Assembly (NCBI RefSeq): GCF_014077505.1
Contig: NZ_JACGWA010000011.1
Span: forward strand, 1-64,000
Direction: 5' to 3'
Length of the DNA stretch: 64,000 nt
DNA from: Colwellia sp. BRX10-3
GTDB taxonomy: Bacteria; Pseudomonadota; Gammaproteobacteria; Enterobacterales; Alteromonadaceae
Part shown: piece by piece, positions 1-10,092 of the stretch
Numbering within the stretch: position 1 is the stretch's first letter
How the letters are laid out: every line of letters starts with the position of its first letter
Notes under the pieces: model-generated
What the model was told of the DNA's origin: nothing
Databases searched by the model: none
The model's input: only the letters and a program-made list of their open reading frames with translations
Program-made: the position numbers and the translations under genes

Positions 1-269
1 AAATAACATTCAAGTAACACTTAAATACTTTATATAATTCAAATAAAAACAATACCTTTCATTAAATAAAGGCAAACAAAAAGTCCTCTGCTAATATAAT
101 AGTAATCGCTAAATATATCACCTTAAAATAACCTCAAACCTTTAGGTTAATAATGTATATCTATTAACCAACCAAACGGTTACTGTAATAAATCTCTCTT
201 AACTCTTTGTGCTATTTTAGTCACTTAGATTGGGTCCTTAACTCATTTATAATATGGATTGTTAATAAA
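1..269. other. AT-rich leader region without a gene
   Basis: This stretch precedes the first c-di-GMP gene. It is very AT-rich and has stops in all frames over short distances. I see only short imperfect repeats and no confident promoter, RNA or coding signal. A TTG at 207 is in frame with the next gene, but nothing like a ribosome binding site precedes it. Confidence 0.5.
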
Positions 270-2579
270 ATGTTGCAACGCACATTAAGAGAAAAAGTAT
301 TACTCGCCATAACGAGCATCACTGGCTCGGCTGTTTTTCCACTCTTTATTGTGAGTATAAATGACGGCGATGTGGCACACATGATGGTAAATCTTTTAGG
401 GGTTACACTAATGGCTGGTACATTTCTGGGTGTTTGGTACACAAGGAATGTTCAATTATATAGCAAAATAGTAACCATATTCATTTTCATTACTATAATG
501 ATATCAGTGTATATAAAAGGTATCAGTTTGATTTTCTGGTTATATCCCGCCATTATTGCTTCTTTTTATTTGATACCGCCCTTATCTGCTTTGCTGCTTA
601 GCCTTACGCTGATATTAATATCTTGTTCATTAACCTATAACCAATTCGATAGTTTCACCTTCACTCGAGTTGTGATAACACTAATATTAACTATTATTTG
701 TACTTTTGTATTTTCTACATATATAGAAAAAGAAAATAAGAAGTTCATAGAAAATGAAAAATTTAACCACTTACGTAATAAGATTTTAGAGCTTATTGCA
801 TGTTCCGCCAAGCTACCTGATGTATTGCATGCGATTGTCGATGCCCTCGAAAATGAAAATCCTGACGCTATATGCAGTATATTATTGCTTGATAAAACAG
901 AAACAAGGCTTACGTTAGGGGCAGCACCAAGTTTGCCAGATTTTTACAATCAGGCCATTGACGGTCTATTGATAGGTCAAGGGGTAGGCTCGTGCGGTAC
1001 CTCTGCCTATACCGGTAAAAAAGTTATCGTGCTAGATATCGCCACTCATCCTCATTGGACACAGTGGTCAGAGTTAACAAAAAAAGCAAATCTAACCACC
1101 TGTTGGTCAGAGCCTATTATTAACAACCGTGGCAAAGTGATCGGTACATTTGCCATATATTTTAAAAAACAGACCTCCCCAACAGAAAAAGATTTTAGAT
1201 TAATCGAACAATTTGTCAGTTTATCTCGTATTGCGATCGAACGAGAAAAGGCAGATCAACTGATTTGGCATCAAGCCAATTTTGACCATTTAACGCAATT
1301 ACCCAATCGCAGCCTAGTGAACGAATATTTAAGTAATATAATTAAAAGGGCCAAACGTGAAAATACCCAATTTACTATTGCGATCCTCGATATTGATAAC
1401 TTTAAAGATGTAAACGACTCTTTAGGCCATAGTGCTGGCGATGCTTTATTGGTAGAAACCGCAAAACGCATTAAAGATACTCTCAGAGACAGCGATATTA
1501 TAGCTAGGATAGGCGGTGATGAATTTATCTTTGTTTTAACCAATACTAATGGCGTGCAAAACATCGAAGTTGTTGGTAACAAAATATTAACCGCTTTGGC
1601 TAAGCCATACCTTTTTGAAGAAAAAAAAATCTATTGTACCGCCAGTATTGGTGTGGCCATTTACCCGAATGATGCCGACAATATTAACGAATTACTGAGA
1701 AATGCAGATCATGCTATGTATGGCGCCAAAGCAAAAGGCCGCAATGCCATACATTACTTTACTGAAAATATACGTACAGAATTCCTCAAACGTATACAGT
1801 TAATTCAAGACCTGCGCATCGCCGTAAAAAAACAGCAATTTTTTCTTGTTTACCAACCGATTGAAAACTTAAAAAACAATAAAATTTATAAAGCCGAAGC
1901 ATTAATTCATTGGCAGCATCCAGAGAAAGGCCTTATTTCACCGTTAGATTTCATTCCTATTGCTGAAGAAACCGGCTTGATTATTGAAATAAGCGAGTGG
2001 GTATTTCAACAGGTTTTACAGGACCTTAAACTATGGCGAGGAGCGTATTGCGAAAATTTACAAATAAGTATTAATACCTCCCCTGTCCAGTATAAAAACC
2101 ACGGCAAACAAATTTTAAACTGGGTTGAGCAATTAAAGCTACACAACATCCCGACCCACGCGTTGATCATTGAAATAACTGAAAACCTATTAATGGAAGA
2201 TCAGGACGAGGTGGTCAATATTATTGCTGACATTAGACGACAAGGCGTGGTGGTTGCCATCGATGACTTTGGTACTGGTTACTGCTCATTTTCTTATCTT
2301 AAAAACTTCACGATTGATTACATAAAAATTGATCAAAGTTTCGTCAAAAACATGTCATCAGATAACAATGATATGGCAATATGCGAAGCCATCATTGTCA
2401 TGGCGGATAAGCTTAATATCGAAGTGATTGCTGAAGGCATTGAAACCGCACAACAACGACAGCTTCTAGCTACAGCCGGCTGCACTTTTGGCCAAGGATA
2501 TTTATTAGCAAAACCTTTGCTGAAAAAAGATTTTGAACAATTATTAATTAGCGCTAATAACGAAAAAAGTGAATTTTAG
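270..2579 (+). CDS. Membrane-bound GAF-GGDEF-EAL c-di-GMP enzyme
   Basis: This is a bifunctional-type cyclic di-GMP protein of about 769 residues. Roughly the first 160 residues are hydrophobic, with several membrane segments. A GAF sensor domain follows (about 190-330), then a GGDEF domain with an intact GGDEF at 415-419 preceded by an RxxD inhibitory site (RDSD), then an EAL domain with EAL at 543-545 and the later motifs DDFGTGY, IKID and EGIE. Both the synthase and phosphodiesterase sites look intact, so which activity dominates cannot be read from sequence. I chose ATG 270 over TTG 207; neither has a strong ribosome binding site. The elaA-like gene starts 4 bases after its stop, so the two are probably co-transcribed. 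Confidence 0.9.
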   Translation: MLQRTLREKVLLAITSITGSAVFPLFIVSINDGDVAHMMVNLLGVTLMAGTFLGVWYTRNVQLYSKIVTIFIFITIMISVYIKGISLIFWLYPAIIASFYLIPPLSALLLSLTLILISCSLTYNQFDSFTFTRVVITLILTIICTFVFSTYIEKENKKFIENEKFNHLRNKILELIACSAKLPDVLHAIVDALENENPDAICSILLLDKTETRLTLGAAPSLPDFYNQAIDGLLIGQGVGSCGTSAYTGKKVIVLDIATHPHWTQWSELTKKANLTTCWSEPIINNRGKVIGTFAIYFKKQTSPTEKDFRLIEQFVSLSRIAIEREKADQLIWHQANFDHLTQLPNRSLVNEYLSNIIKRAKRENTQFTIAILDIDNFKDVNDSLGHSAGDALLVETAKRIKDTLRDSDIIARIGGDEFIFVLTNTNGVQNIEVVGNKILTALAKPYLFEEKKIYCTASIGVAIYPNDADNINELLRNADHAMYGAKAKGRNAIHYFTENIRTEFLKRIQLIQDLRIAVKKQQFFLVYQPIENLKNNKIYKAEALIHWQHPEKGLISPLDFIPIAEETGLIIEISEWVFQQVLQDLKLWRGAYCENLQISINTSPVQYKNHGKQILNWVEQLKLHNIPTHALIIEITENLLMEDQDEVVNIIADIRRQGVVVAIDDFGTGYCSFSYLKNFTIDYIKIDQSFVKNMSSDNNDMAICEAIIVMADKLNIEVIAEGIETAQQRQLLATAGCTFGQGYLLAKPLLKKDFEQLLISANNEKSEF

Positions 2580-2583
2580 AAAA

Positions 2584-3051
2584 ATGCAAACTAATGGCTT
2601 AAACTGGAAAAACAAAACCTTCTCACAGCTAAACACCAATGAACTTTATGATTTACTTAAATTACGCATTGATATTTTTGTTGTTGAGCAAACATGTTTT
2701 TATCCTGACTTGGATGATCACGACCGTCACCCGCTAACCCAACATTTATTTTGCTATCAAAACGGTGTTATGACGGCGTATTTACGCATTTTACCTAAAG
2801 GCTTAACTTATCCAGACTATATTAGTATTGGCCGTGTTGTAATTGCCCCTTGCGCACGTGGCAGCGGACTAGGACATGAGTTGATGCGAGTTGGTTTAGC
2901 GCAATGCCTCACTTGCTTCCCAAATGACACGGTAAAAATTTCTGCTCAAGAACATTTAGAAAAATACTACAATCAGCATGGTTTTGAACGCGTCAGTGAA
3001 ATGTATTTAGAAGATGATATTCCCCATATCGGCATGTTAAAAACAGATTGA
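2584..3051 (+). CDS. elaA: ElaA-like GNAT acetyltransferase
   Basis: This protein of about 155 residues belongs to the GNAT N-acyltransferase superfamily and closely follows E. coli ElaA along its whole length. It shares FVVEQ near the start, IGRVVIAP leading into the acetyl-CoA loop (CARGSGLG), and the ending DIPHIGM. The natural substrate of ElaA is not established. ATG 2584 is preferred over GTG 2569, because the latter lies inside the upstream gene and gives only five extra residues. It follows the GGDEF-EAL gene by 4 bases and is followed by a hairpin shared with the convergent MAPEG gene. Confidence 0.88.
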   Translation: MQTNGLNWKNKTFSQLNTNELYDLLKLRIDIFVVEQTCFYPDLDDHDRHPLTQHLFCYQNGVMTAYLRILPKGLTYPDYISIGRVVIAPCARGSGLGHELMRVGLAQCLTCFPNDTVKISAQEHLEKYYNQHGFERVSEMYLEDDIPHIGMLKTD

Positions 3052-3092
3052 ATTTGAGCAGACACCAACTAAAACTTAAGTGATTAAAAGTC

Positions 3093-3125
3093 AAAACGCC
3101 AACATTGATGTAACCAATGTTGGCG
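3093..3125. terminator. Bidirectional hairpin between elaA and the MAPEG gene
   Basis: The arms CGCCAACATTG and CAATGTTGGCG pair perfectly (11 bp) around a 7-base loop. AAAA lies on the left side, which gives a U-rich tail on the minus strand. It sits between two convergent genes, as expected of a shared terminator. Confidence 0.7.
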
Positions 3126-3155
3126 TGTTAATCACTATTCTACCTTTGTTAAAGT

Positions 3156-3551
3156 TTAACCTAGAACAAATAACCGAATATTTTCTATCGATAAAACTAA
3201 TAACACGATAAAGGTTCCAAGCACACCTATTTGACGTGGTTTTGAACTGCCAATCGTTTTACTTAAACCTATCACATGTGACAAACGTGCTAACAATAAT
3301 ACCCCACCTAGGATATGAAGCATCAAAGCTGATGCGCCATTTATTTCGTAACAACCTAGTAATATTAATGCCAGTGGAACATATTCTGAAAAATTGCCAT
3401 GAATTCTTACTCGCTTAGCTAAAAGGTCATTGCCACTGGTGCCAATGCCAATTTTCGCACTTAAGCGTACGCGAATAATATTTATAGATAGACCTATATA
3501 TAAAAGTCCTAATAAACTGGCATAAAAGCCAGTTAATGAAAGCGTTACCAT
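3156..3551 (-). CDS. MAPEG family membrane protein (YecN-like)
   Basis: This 131-residue integral membrane protein resembles E. coli YecN of the MAPEG family (membrane-associated proteins in eicosanoid and glutathione metabolism). Visible hallmarks are RIHGN followed by EYVP, and a hydrophobic four-helix pattern. The function of bacterial YecN-type members is not settled; glutathione-linked chemistry is only a family association. The start has a good AAGGA ribosome binding site. It is a single gene, convergent with elaA. Confidence 0.85.
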   Translation of the reverse strand: MVTLSLTGFYASLLGLLYIGLSINIIRVRLSAKIGIGTSGNDLLAKRVRIHGNFSEYVPLALILLGCYEINGASALMLHILGGVLLLARLSHVIGLSKTIGSSKPRQIGVLGTFIVLLVLSIENIRLFVLG

Positions 3552-4058
3552 CGTTTTTCCTTAATACAGTTACTTATAAATAATTAAATTTCGTATTGTG
3601 CAGAATACTACCTATTAAGCAGTTAAATTAATAGCTGTATTTATAGCTTATAAATATACGACTAATGAACGCTGTGTATGTGGTAAGTTAACTGGTTTTT
3701 TATATTATTATAAAATCAAAATACTCTAGCCGTATAATTTCCTTTTGACAGTCAAAAAACGTTGACGTTTATGGCGGTTTTAATTTTTGCAAAGTTAAAC
3801 ATGCAAAACACAAATCAAGCATCTTGGACACGCTCATCACAGCTTTTTGGCGTTATCTAACAAAATAATATTTTACTTAGACTGTTGCACTAAACTTAGT
3901 AGAAGGCTTAAGTTCTTTCAAATTTACTATGGCTACCGAAATTCATATCGATTAGTTAAGGTAAATGATAAAAAGTGAAATACCTTTGATTCATAGCAGG
4001 TCTACTTGGTATAGCTAGATAACGCTTTACACATTCATCATTTAGAGACGAGATTCTT
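3552..4058. other. Intergenic region between MAPEG and msrA genes
   Basis: About 500 bases without a convincing gene. TTGACA-like hexamers occur at 3745 and 3762, but no good -10 box follows at the right distance. A short open frame of 29 codons starts at ATG 3771 and has no support. The region must contain the divergent promoters of the two flanking genes, which I cannot place with confidence. Confidence 0.45.
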
Positions 4059-4658
4059 ATGAAAAAAATATTAGGTTTAGTTTTAGCATCATCTGTACTT
4101 TTGTATGCATCGTTCGGCCATGCAGATGAAACAGCAAAAGCAGTCTTTGCTGGCGGTTGTTTTTGGTGCATGGAATCGGACTTCGAAAAGTTATCCGGCG
4201 TTACCACTGTTGTATCAGGATTTACTGGCGGAAAGATTAAAAACCCAACCTATAACGGTAATCATATCGGCCATTATGAAGCGGTCGAAATAACTTACGA
4301 TCCATCAATAGTAAGCTATCAAGGCATACTCAATCATTACTGGGTAAACATTGACCCTTTTGATGCCAAAGGGCAATTTTGCGATAAAGGCCCTAGCTAC
4401 CTCAGTGCCATTTTCGTTGATAACGCACAAGAACGTAAACTAGCTGAAAAATCTAAAGCCGCTGTAAAAGCAGAGTTTCCTAATCAAACTGTTGTTACGC
4501 CTATATTAAACACGAGTACGTTTTATCCTATAAAAGGTGAGGAAAGCTATCATCAAGATTATTACAAAAACAATCCCATTCGTTATAATACTTATCGTTG
4601 GCGCTGTGGCCGAGATAGCCGTTTAGAAGAAATCTGGGGAGATAGAGCAACTCATTAG
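4059..4658 (+). CDS. msrA: Exported peptide methionine sulfoxide reductase MsrA
   Basis: MsrA reduces the S-epimer of methionine sulfoxide in proteins. The catalytic motif GGCFWCME is present with nucleophile Cys34, and the C-terminal HQDYY and CGRDSRL segments match the family. The first 22 residues form a signal peptide (basic MKK, hydrophobic core, GHA before the mature part), so this copy probably acts in the periplasm rather than the cytoplasm. At 199 residues it is normal size once the signal is removed. The ATG is preceded by GAGACGAG. No partner msrB or msrPQ gene is adjacent. Confidence 0.93.
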   Translation: MKKILGLVLASSVLLYASFGHADETAKAVFAGGCFWCMESDFEKLSGVTTVVSGFTGGKIKNPTYNGNHIGHYEAVEITYDPSIVSYQGILNHYWVNIDPFDAKGQFCDKGPSYLSAIFVDNAQERKLAEKSKAAVKAEFPNQTVVTPILNTSTFYPIKGEESYHQDYYKNNPIRYNTYRWRCGRDSRLEEIWGDRATH

Positions 4659-4800
4659 AAGTAAAAAACACACTGTTCATAAATAACAAACCAAGAGAAT
4701 GAATTTTTCAAAATCAAGTATGGCTGTCTGAATCAATTTTGAGGCTAGATAAAACTTAATTGATAAAAATTTCATCGCAAATTTGTGCCGTTATACCCAC

Positions 4801-4825
4801 AAAAAAAGCTCGCCTAAGCGAGCTT
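4801..4825 (-). terminator. Rho-independent terminator of adk
   Basis: The arms AAGCTCGC and GCGAGCTT surround a CTAA loop. Read on the minus strand they end in a run of seven T. It lies just downstream of the adk stop codon. Confidence 0.85.
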
Positions 4826-4858
4826 CATCATTTTTAAGTTAACGATAAAATACTTAAC

Positions 4859-5503
<645 letters not shown>

Positions 5504-5602
5504 TTAGTATAACCCTATTTAATAAATGAATTGGTTTTCGAAATTGCAAACACTATACATATTCAAAGGATTTCAAACAAGTAGTAAGCGATGCAAAAAA
5601 AC

Positions 5603-5632
5603 AAAAAAGGAGCTAAAAAGCTCCTTTTTTTG
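5603..5632 (-). terminator. Strong terminator between htpG and adk
   Basis: A 12-bp arm of six A followed by GGAGCT pairs with its complement around an AAAA loop. T-runs lie on both sides. On the minus strand it follows the htpG stop and precedes the adk start. Confidence 0.85.
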
Positions 5633-5683
5633 ACTAAAGTCTAACGAGATTATGACTTAAGTACTATTCAACCTAAGTTGTGT

Positions 5684-7645
5684 TTATTTCGTCAGACTTA
5701 GCATTAGTTTGTTCAAACGCGCAACAAAAGTTGCAGGGTCTTTCAAGCTACCACGCTCTGCTAACATGGCTTGTTCAAATAACACTTCAGCCCATTGTTT
5801 GAACTGCGCATCGTCTTGCTCTTGTGCAACGTGCTTGATCAAGTCATGTTCAGCGTTGATTTCAAAAATTGGCAAAGAGTCTGGAACTTCTTGACCTACC
5901 GATTGCATCAATTTCATCATTTGGCTGCTCATGTCATGTTCGTCAGCGACAATACAGGCAGGTGAGTCTGTTAAACGTTGTGAAAGTTTAACGTCTTTAG
6001 CTTTGCCTTCAAGTGCTGCTTTTATGCGAGTAACCACTGAATCGAATTCTTGCTCAAGTTTCTCTTGTGCTTCTTTCGTTTCTGCGTCATCCATATCACC
6101 TAAGTCTAAACCGCCACGAGTAACTGATTGTAATTGCTTACCATCAAACTCTGTTAAATGGCTAACTAACCATTCATCAATACGGTCAGACATTAATAAT
6201 ACTTCAATGCCCTTTTTGCGGAATACTTCTAGATGCGGACTATTTTTAGCCGCTTCAAAACTATCAGCAACCACGAAGTAAATCTTCTCTTGGCCTTCTT
6301 TCATACGCTCAATGTATTGCGCAAATGAGACACTTTGCATACTGTTATCTTCATGAGTTGAAGCAAAACGCATAAGTTTAGCAATCGCATCTTTATTAGC
6401 AGAGTCTTCTGCTGGACCTTCTTTTAGTACTTGACCAAATTCGTTCCAGAATAGTTGATATTGCTCAGCATCTTTTTTGCCCAACTTTTCAAGCATTTTC
6501 AATACTCGTTTAGTACAGCCCTTACGAATTGCTTCAGTGATTTTGTTATCTTGTAATATTTCACGTGATACGTTTAACGGTAAATCATTTGAGTCTAATA
6601 AGCCTTTTACAAAACGTAAATAGCTCGGCATGAATTGCTCGGCGTCATCCATAATAAACACACGTTGAACAAATAATTTCAAACCATGCTGTTTTTCACG
6701 GTTATGCATATCAAACGGGGCTTTAGATGGAATGTAAAGTAATGAAGTATATTCAGTTTTACCTTCAACTTTATTGTGTTCCCACATAAGAGGATCAGCA
6801 AAGTCGTGTGATACATGCTTATAAAATTCTTTATATTCGTCATCAGAAACTTCTGATTTTTCACGAGTCCACAGTGCGGTTGCCTTGTTAACTGGCTCCC
6901 ATAAAGCAGGAATAGCATCACGCGCTTCAATAGCAGGGGTTGTTACATTGCCTTCATCATCTTTGGCTTCTTCAACCGCTTCTACGCCAGGTACTTCTGG
7001 TGTTAACATTTCAACAGAAACAGAAATATGATCAGAGTACTTAGTAACAATAGACTTTAAACGCCAGTCATCAGCATACTCACTTTCTTCTGCTTTTAAG
7101 TGAAGAATAATGTCGGTACCACGGTTGGTTTTTTCAATTTTAGCCGTAGTGAATTCACCTTCACCCGCACTTGTCCACTCAACACCTTCAGACGCATCAA
7201 CACCGGCAGCACGTGAACGCACAGTTACTGAGTCAGCAACGATAAATGCTGAGTAAAAACCAACACCGAATTGACCAATTAATTGTGAGTCAGACGCTTG
7301 GTCACCCGAAAGTTGTGAGAAAAATTCAGCGGTACCAGATTTAGCAATAGTACCTAAATGCTCAACGATTTGGTCATGAGTCATACCAATACCGTTATCA
7401 GAAATAGTCAGGGTATTGTTTTCTTTATCACAACTTACACGAACACGTAATTCACCGTCGCCTTCATATAAATCAGCATTAGATAATGCTTTGAAACGTA
7501 ATTTATCAGCAGCATCGGCTGCGTTAGAAACTAACTCACGTAAGAATATCTCTTTATTTGAGTAAAGTGAGTGGATCATTAATTTAAGTAACTTCGCATT
7601 ATCAGTTGCAAACTGATGATTTTCTTTTTGGCCTGTTTCTGACAT
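5684..7645 (-). CDS. htpG: Chaperone HtpG (bacterial Hsp90)
   Basis: HtpG is the ATP-dependent cytosolic Hsp90 chaperone. The GHKL ATPase domain shows ELVSNAADA near residue 38, DNGIGM and GQFGVGFYS. The middle domain contains NVSREILQ, and the C-terminal dimerisation domain is complete. At 653 residues it is longer than E. coli HtpG (624). The extra length is mainly an acidic insertion of roughly 25 residues at about 215-245, before the conserved WEPVNK and LWTREKSE segment. A sigma-32-like promoter lies about 90 bases upstream. It belongs to the ancestral recR-htpG-adk block. Confidence 0.97.
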   Translation of the reverse strand: MSETGQKENHQFATDNAKLLKLMIHSLYSNKEIFLRELVSNAADAADKLRFKALSNADLYEGDGELRVRVSCDKENNTLTISDNGIGMTHDQIVEHLGTIAKSGTAEFFSQLSGDQASDSQLIGQFGVGFYSAFIVADSVTVRSRAAGVDASEGVEWTSAGEGEFTTAKIEKTNRGTDIILHLKAEESEYADDWRLKSIVTKYSDHISVSVEMLTPEVPGVEAVEEAKDDEGNVTTPAIEARDAIPALWEPVNKATALWTREKSEVSDDEYKEFYKHVSHDFADPLMWEHNKVEGKTEYTSLLYIPSKAPFDMHNREKQHGLKLFVQRVFIMDDAEQFMPSYLRFVKGLLDSNDLPLNVSREILQDNKITEAIRKGCTKRVLKMLEKLGKKDAEQYQLFWNEFGQVLKEGPAEDSANKDAIAKLMRFASTHEDNSMQSVSFAQYIERMKEGQEKIYFVVADSFEAAKNSPHLEVFRKKGIEVLLMSDRIDEWLVSHLTEFDGKQLQSVTRGGLDLGDMDDAETKEAQEKLEQEFDSVVTRIKAALEGKAKDVKLSQRLTDSPACIVADEHDMSSQMMKLMQSVGQEVPDSLPIFEINAEHDLIKHVAQEQDDAQFKQWAEVLFEQAMLAERGSLKDPATFVARLNKLMLSLTK

Positions 7646-7731
7646 TTAAAAATTTCCTACTCTAACTAACATTAAAACGATTGTTTATCGTGAAGATCAA
7701 ACATCATTATTCAATACTCACTTGATAGTTA

Positions 7732-7761
7732 ACATGTGGGGGTAGCTAAAATATTTTCAAG
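7732..7761 (-). promoter_or_regulatory. Sigma-32 (heat-shock) type promoter of htpG
   Basis: On the minus strand the sequence reads CTTGAAA, then 12-13 bases, then CCCCCACAT. This closely matches the RpoH consensus of a TTGAAA -35 box and a CCCCATNT -10 box. It ends about 87 bases before the htpG start codon. Heat-shock control of htpG is well established in E. coli; its use here is inferred from the match. Confidence 0.75.
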
Positions 7762-7971
7762 CAGAAAATTAAATAAATTTCACAAAAAGCGTCCATATCT
7801 CCTATCTTCTCTGAAGCGCTTAGTAATATTGATATGCACTTTACATACTCTACATAACAAATAATTATTTGCTTTCAGTAACTTCTATCCTTACATTGAA
7901 GCGTTCGCTTATAACTACTCCCCAAACGATACTGGCTCTTTTGTTTCATTAGCTCTTACAAAGGGATTAAC

Positions 7972-9162
7972 ATGCTTTTTGACCGAAATAACAATGCCGC
8001 TATTTTATTAGCGGGTATTCTAGCTTTAGTGGTTGGCGTAGGGGTCGCTCGATTTGCCTTTACGTCTTTATTACCCTCGATGCTAGAAAACCATCTAAGT
8101 ATTGCTTTCGCTGGCGTACTCGCATCAATTAACTATGTGGGTTATTTATCGGGGTCAATTTTTTCCATATTCATTAAAGATATTCATGCCAAGGTTAGAT
8201 TCTTTCGCCTCGGTTTAGCTTTGTGTGTTATTACATCGCTGCTACTGGCTTTTACCGAAAACAATACCATCTGGTTACTTTCTCGCTTATTTGCAGGCTT
8301 TGGTGCCGCCATGGCATTAGTGGTAGGCTCTGCTATTGTGATGTCAAAATTACAAAACACCAATAAAACCAAAGCAATGGGCATTCACTTTAGTGGTTTA
8401 GGTTTTTCTATTTTAGTGTCTGATTTAATCATGCGCGGTGTATTTACTTATAGCGAAAACTGGCAACATGCTTGGTTAGCTTTAGCTATTTCTGGCGCAA
8501 TATTCGCCTGCTATTCCGGCTATATTTTAAGTTTTGAAAAACAATCAGCTGATCAAGTTATTAAACACAAATTTGATAAATCGCTATTTACTCCTTTAGT
8601 TATTGTTCTAGCGCTCGCCTACTTTACTGAGGGCGTTGGTATGGTGGTTCAAGCAACGTTTTTGCCTGATATTGTTAACTCATTACCAGGACTCGAAGGT
8701 TACGGCGGCTATGCGTGGTTAGCGGTTGGCCTAGCCGGTATTCCATCTTGTATTATCTGGATGCGTTTAGCACACAAGTACAACAGTATCGATATTATGA
8801 TGGTGGCAATGGCGTTGCAGGTTATTGGCATTTTAATACCGACATTTTCCGCTAACATCATGCTTAATTTGATCAGTGGCATATTATTTGGCGCAACATT
8901 TATTGGGCTAGTCTCATTGTTTATGAATTATGGCGGCCAACTAGCAGGAAAAAATCCGGTATTTATCATGGGCCTGATCACGGCGGCATATGGTGTTGGA
9001 CAAGTAGTTGCACCGCTGTATTGTGTGGCATTAATAGCAGAATTTAAAAACTATAACGCGGCGCTTTATTTAACCGCTTTTATTGTATGTTGTGGCATAT
9101 TATTACTTAAATACGCACAGACTCATTTAATCGCTAAGCCGCCAATAGAAAATGATGCGTAA
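7972..9162 (+). CDS. YbfB/YjiJ family MFS transporter
   Basis: This 396-residue polytopic protein has the twelve-helix look of the major facilitator superfamily. The start, with GVGVARFAFTSLLP in the first helix and INYVGYLSG in the second, is characteristic of the YbfB/YjiJ group (older name UPF0226). The substrate is unknown. It is transcribed divergently from htpG and convergently with recR, so it interrupts an otherwise ancestral minus-strand gene block. Confidence 0.85.
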   Translation: MLFDRNNNAAILLAGILALVVGVGVARFAFTSLLPSMLENHLSIAFAGVLASINYVGYLSGSIFSIFIKDIHAKVRFFRLGLALCVITSLLLAFTENNTIWLLSRLFAGFGAAMALVVGSAIVMSKLQNTNKTKAMGIHFSGLGFSILVSDLIMRGVFTYSENWQHAWLALAISGAIFACYSGYILSFEKQSADQVIKHKFDKSLFTPLVIVLALAYFTEGVGMVVQATFLPDIVNSLPGLEGYGGYAWLAVGLAGIPSCIIWMRLAHKYNSIDIMMVAMALQVIGILIPTFSANIMLNLISGILFGATFIGLVSLFMNYGGQLAGKNPVFIMGLITAAYGVGQVVAPLYCVALIAEFKNYNAALYLTAFIVCCGILLLKYAQTHLIAKPPIENDA

Positions 9163-9258
9163 ATTAACAAGGAATGTGCTAACTCAGTGATATATTCACT
9201 TATCTTGTGCATGTTATTAAGCATGCTGTTCTGAGTTCTAAAACTAAATAGTTAAAAC

Positions 9259-9864
9259 CTAAAAGCTATAATTTTTACGACCGGATAAAGCATGAGCTAA
9301 AGTATTACCATCAACATATTCTAGTTCGCCACCTACAGGCACACCATGAGCGATGCGTGAAATTTCAACATCATGTGTTTGGGTTAGCTCAGCAATAAAG
9401 TGTGCGGTTGCTTCGCCTTCTACAGTGGGGTTGGTGGCTAATATAACTTCAGTAAACTGCCCTGTCGCCAATTGCTTTTCTAAAACGTCTAAACCTAAAT
9501 CGTCCGGACCAATACCATCTAGTGGCGACAAATGCCCCATGAGTACAAAATAACGTCCTTGAAATTCGCCGGTTTGTTCAATGGCAATAACATCAGCAGG
9601 CGTTTCAACAATGCAAAGCTGTGTGGCTATTTTTCGTTTTGGACTCTGACAAATTTCGCATAAGGCTTCTTCGGTAAAATTACGACATTGCTCGCAATGA
9701 CCTATATTCTCCATCGCAAGCGCTAAGGTTTGAGAGAGTTTACTACCCCCGCGACGATTACGTTCAAGTAAATGAAATGCCATACGTTGCGCTGATTTTG
9801 CACCTACACCGGGTAAACATTTTAATGAATCAATAAGTTCTTGAACTAACGGGCTAAATTTCAT
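9259..9864 (-). CDS. recR: Recombination mediator RecR
   Basis: RecR works with RecO (and RecF) to load RecA onto SSB-coated single-stranded DNA gaps. The 201-residue protein has the N-terminal helix-hairpin-helix ([17 protein letters not shown]), the four-cysteine zinc finger (CEQC and CEIC) and the Toprim domain beginning with LCIVETPAD. All family landmarks are present. In relatives recR follows dnaX and ybaB; here those genes are not upstream, and recR is preceded by a divergent MFS gene. Confidence 0.97.
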   Translation of the reverse strand: MKFSPLVQELIDSLKCLPGVGAKSAQRMAFHLLERNRRGGSKLSQTLALAMENIGHCEQCRNFTEEALCEICQSPKRKIATQLCIVETPADVIAIEQTGEFQGRYFVLMGHLSPLDGIGPDDLGLDVLEKQLATGQFTEVILATNPTVEGEATAHFIAELTQTHDVEISRIAHGVPVGGELEYVDGNTLAHALSGRKNYSF

Positions 9865-10092
9865 TACGACTCTTTCTTGGCTTAATTGATTTCATTCACC
9901 TAACGTGAACTAAATGAATAATATTTACAACGGAGTTTATCATTGAGTTTAAGGATTGATAATAACTAATTAAAAAGAATTTTTTCGCTTTAAGGAGGGT
10001 AATTTCACCCAAAACTTTGAAACTTCAGTATGATGGTGTTAATAAAAAGCTTCATCATACGAATTTTTACTACATCATCAATAAGGCCAATC

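Noticed and set aside
207-269. TTG start extending the first GGDEF-EAL protein by 21 residues
   Set aside because: No ribosome binding site, and the added residues show no pattern; ATG 270 is simpler.
3771-3860. Short frame MAVLIFAKLNM... before msrA
   Set aside because: Only 29 codons, no ribosome binding site, no recognised likeness.
6679-6930. Open frame on the minus strand inside htpG
   Set aside because: A shadow of htpG in another frame, with no coding character of its own.
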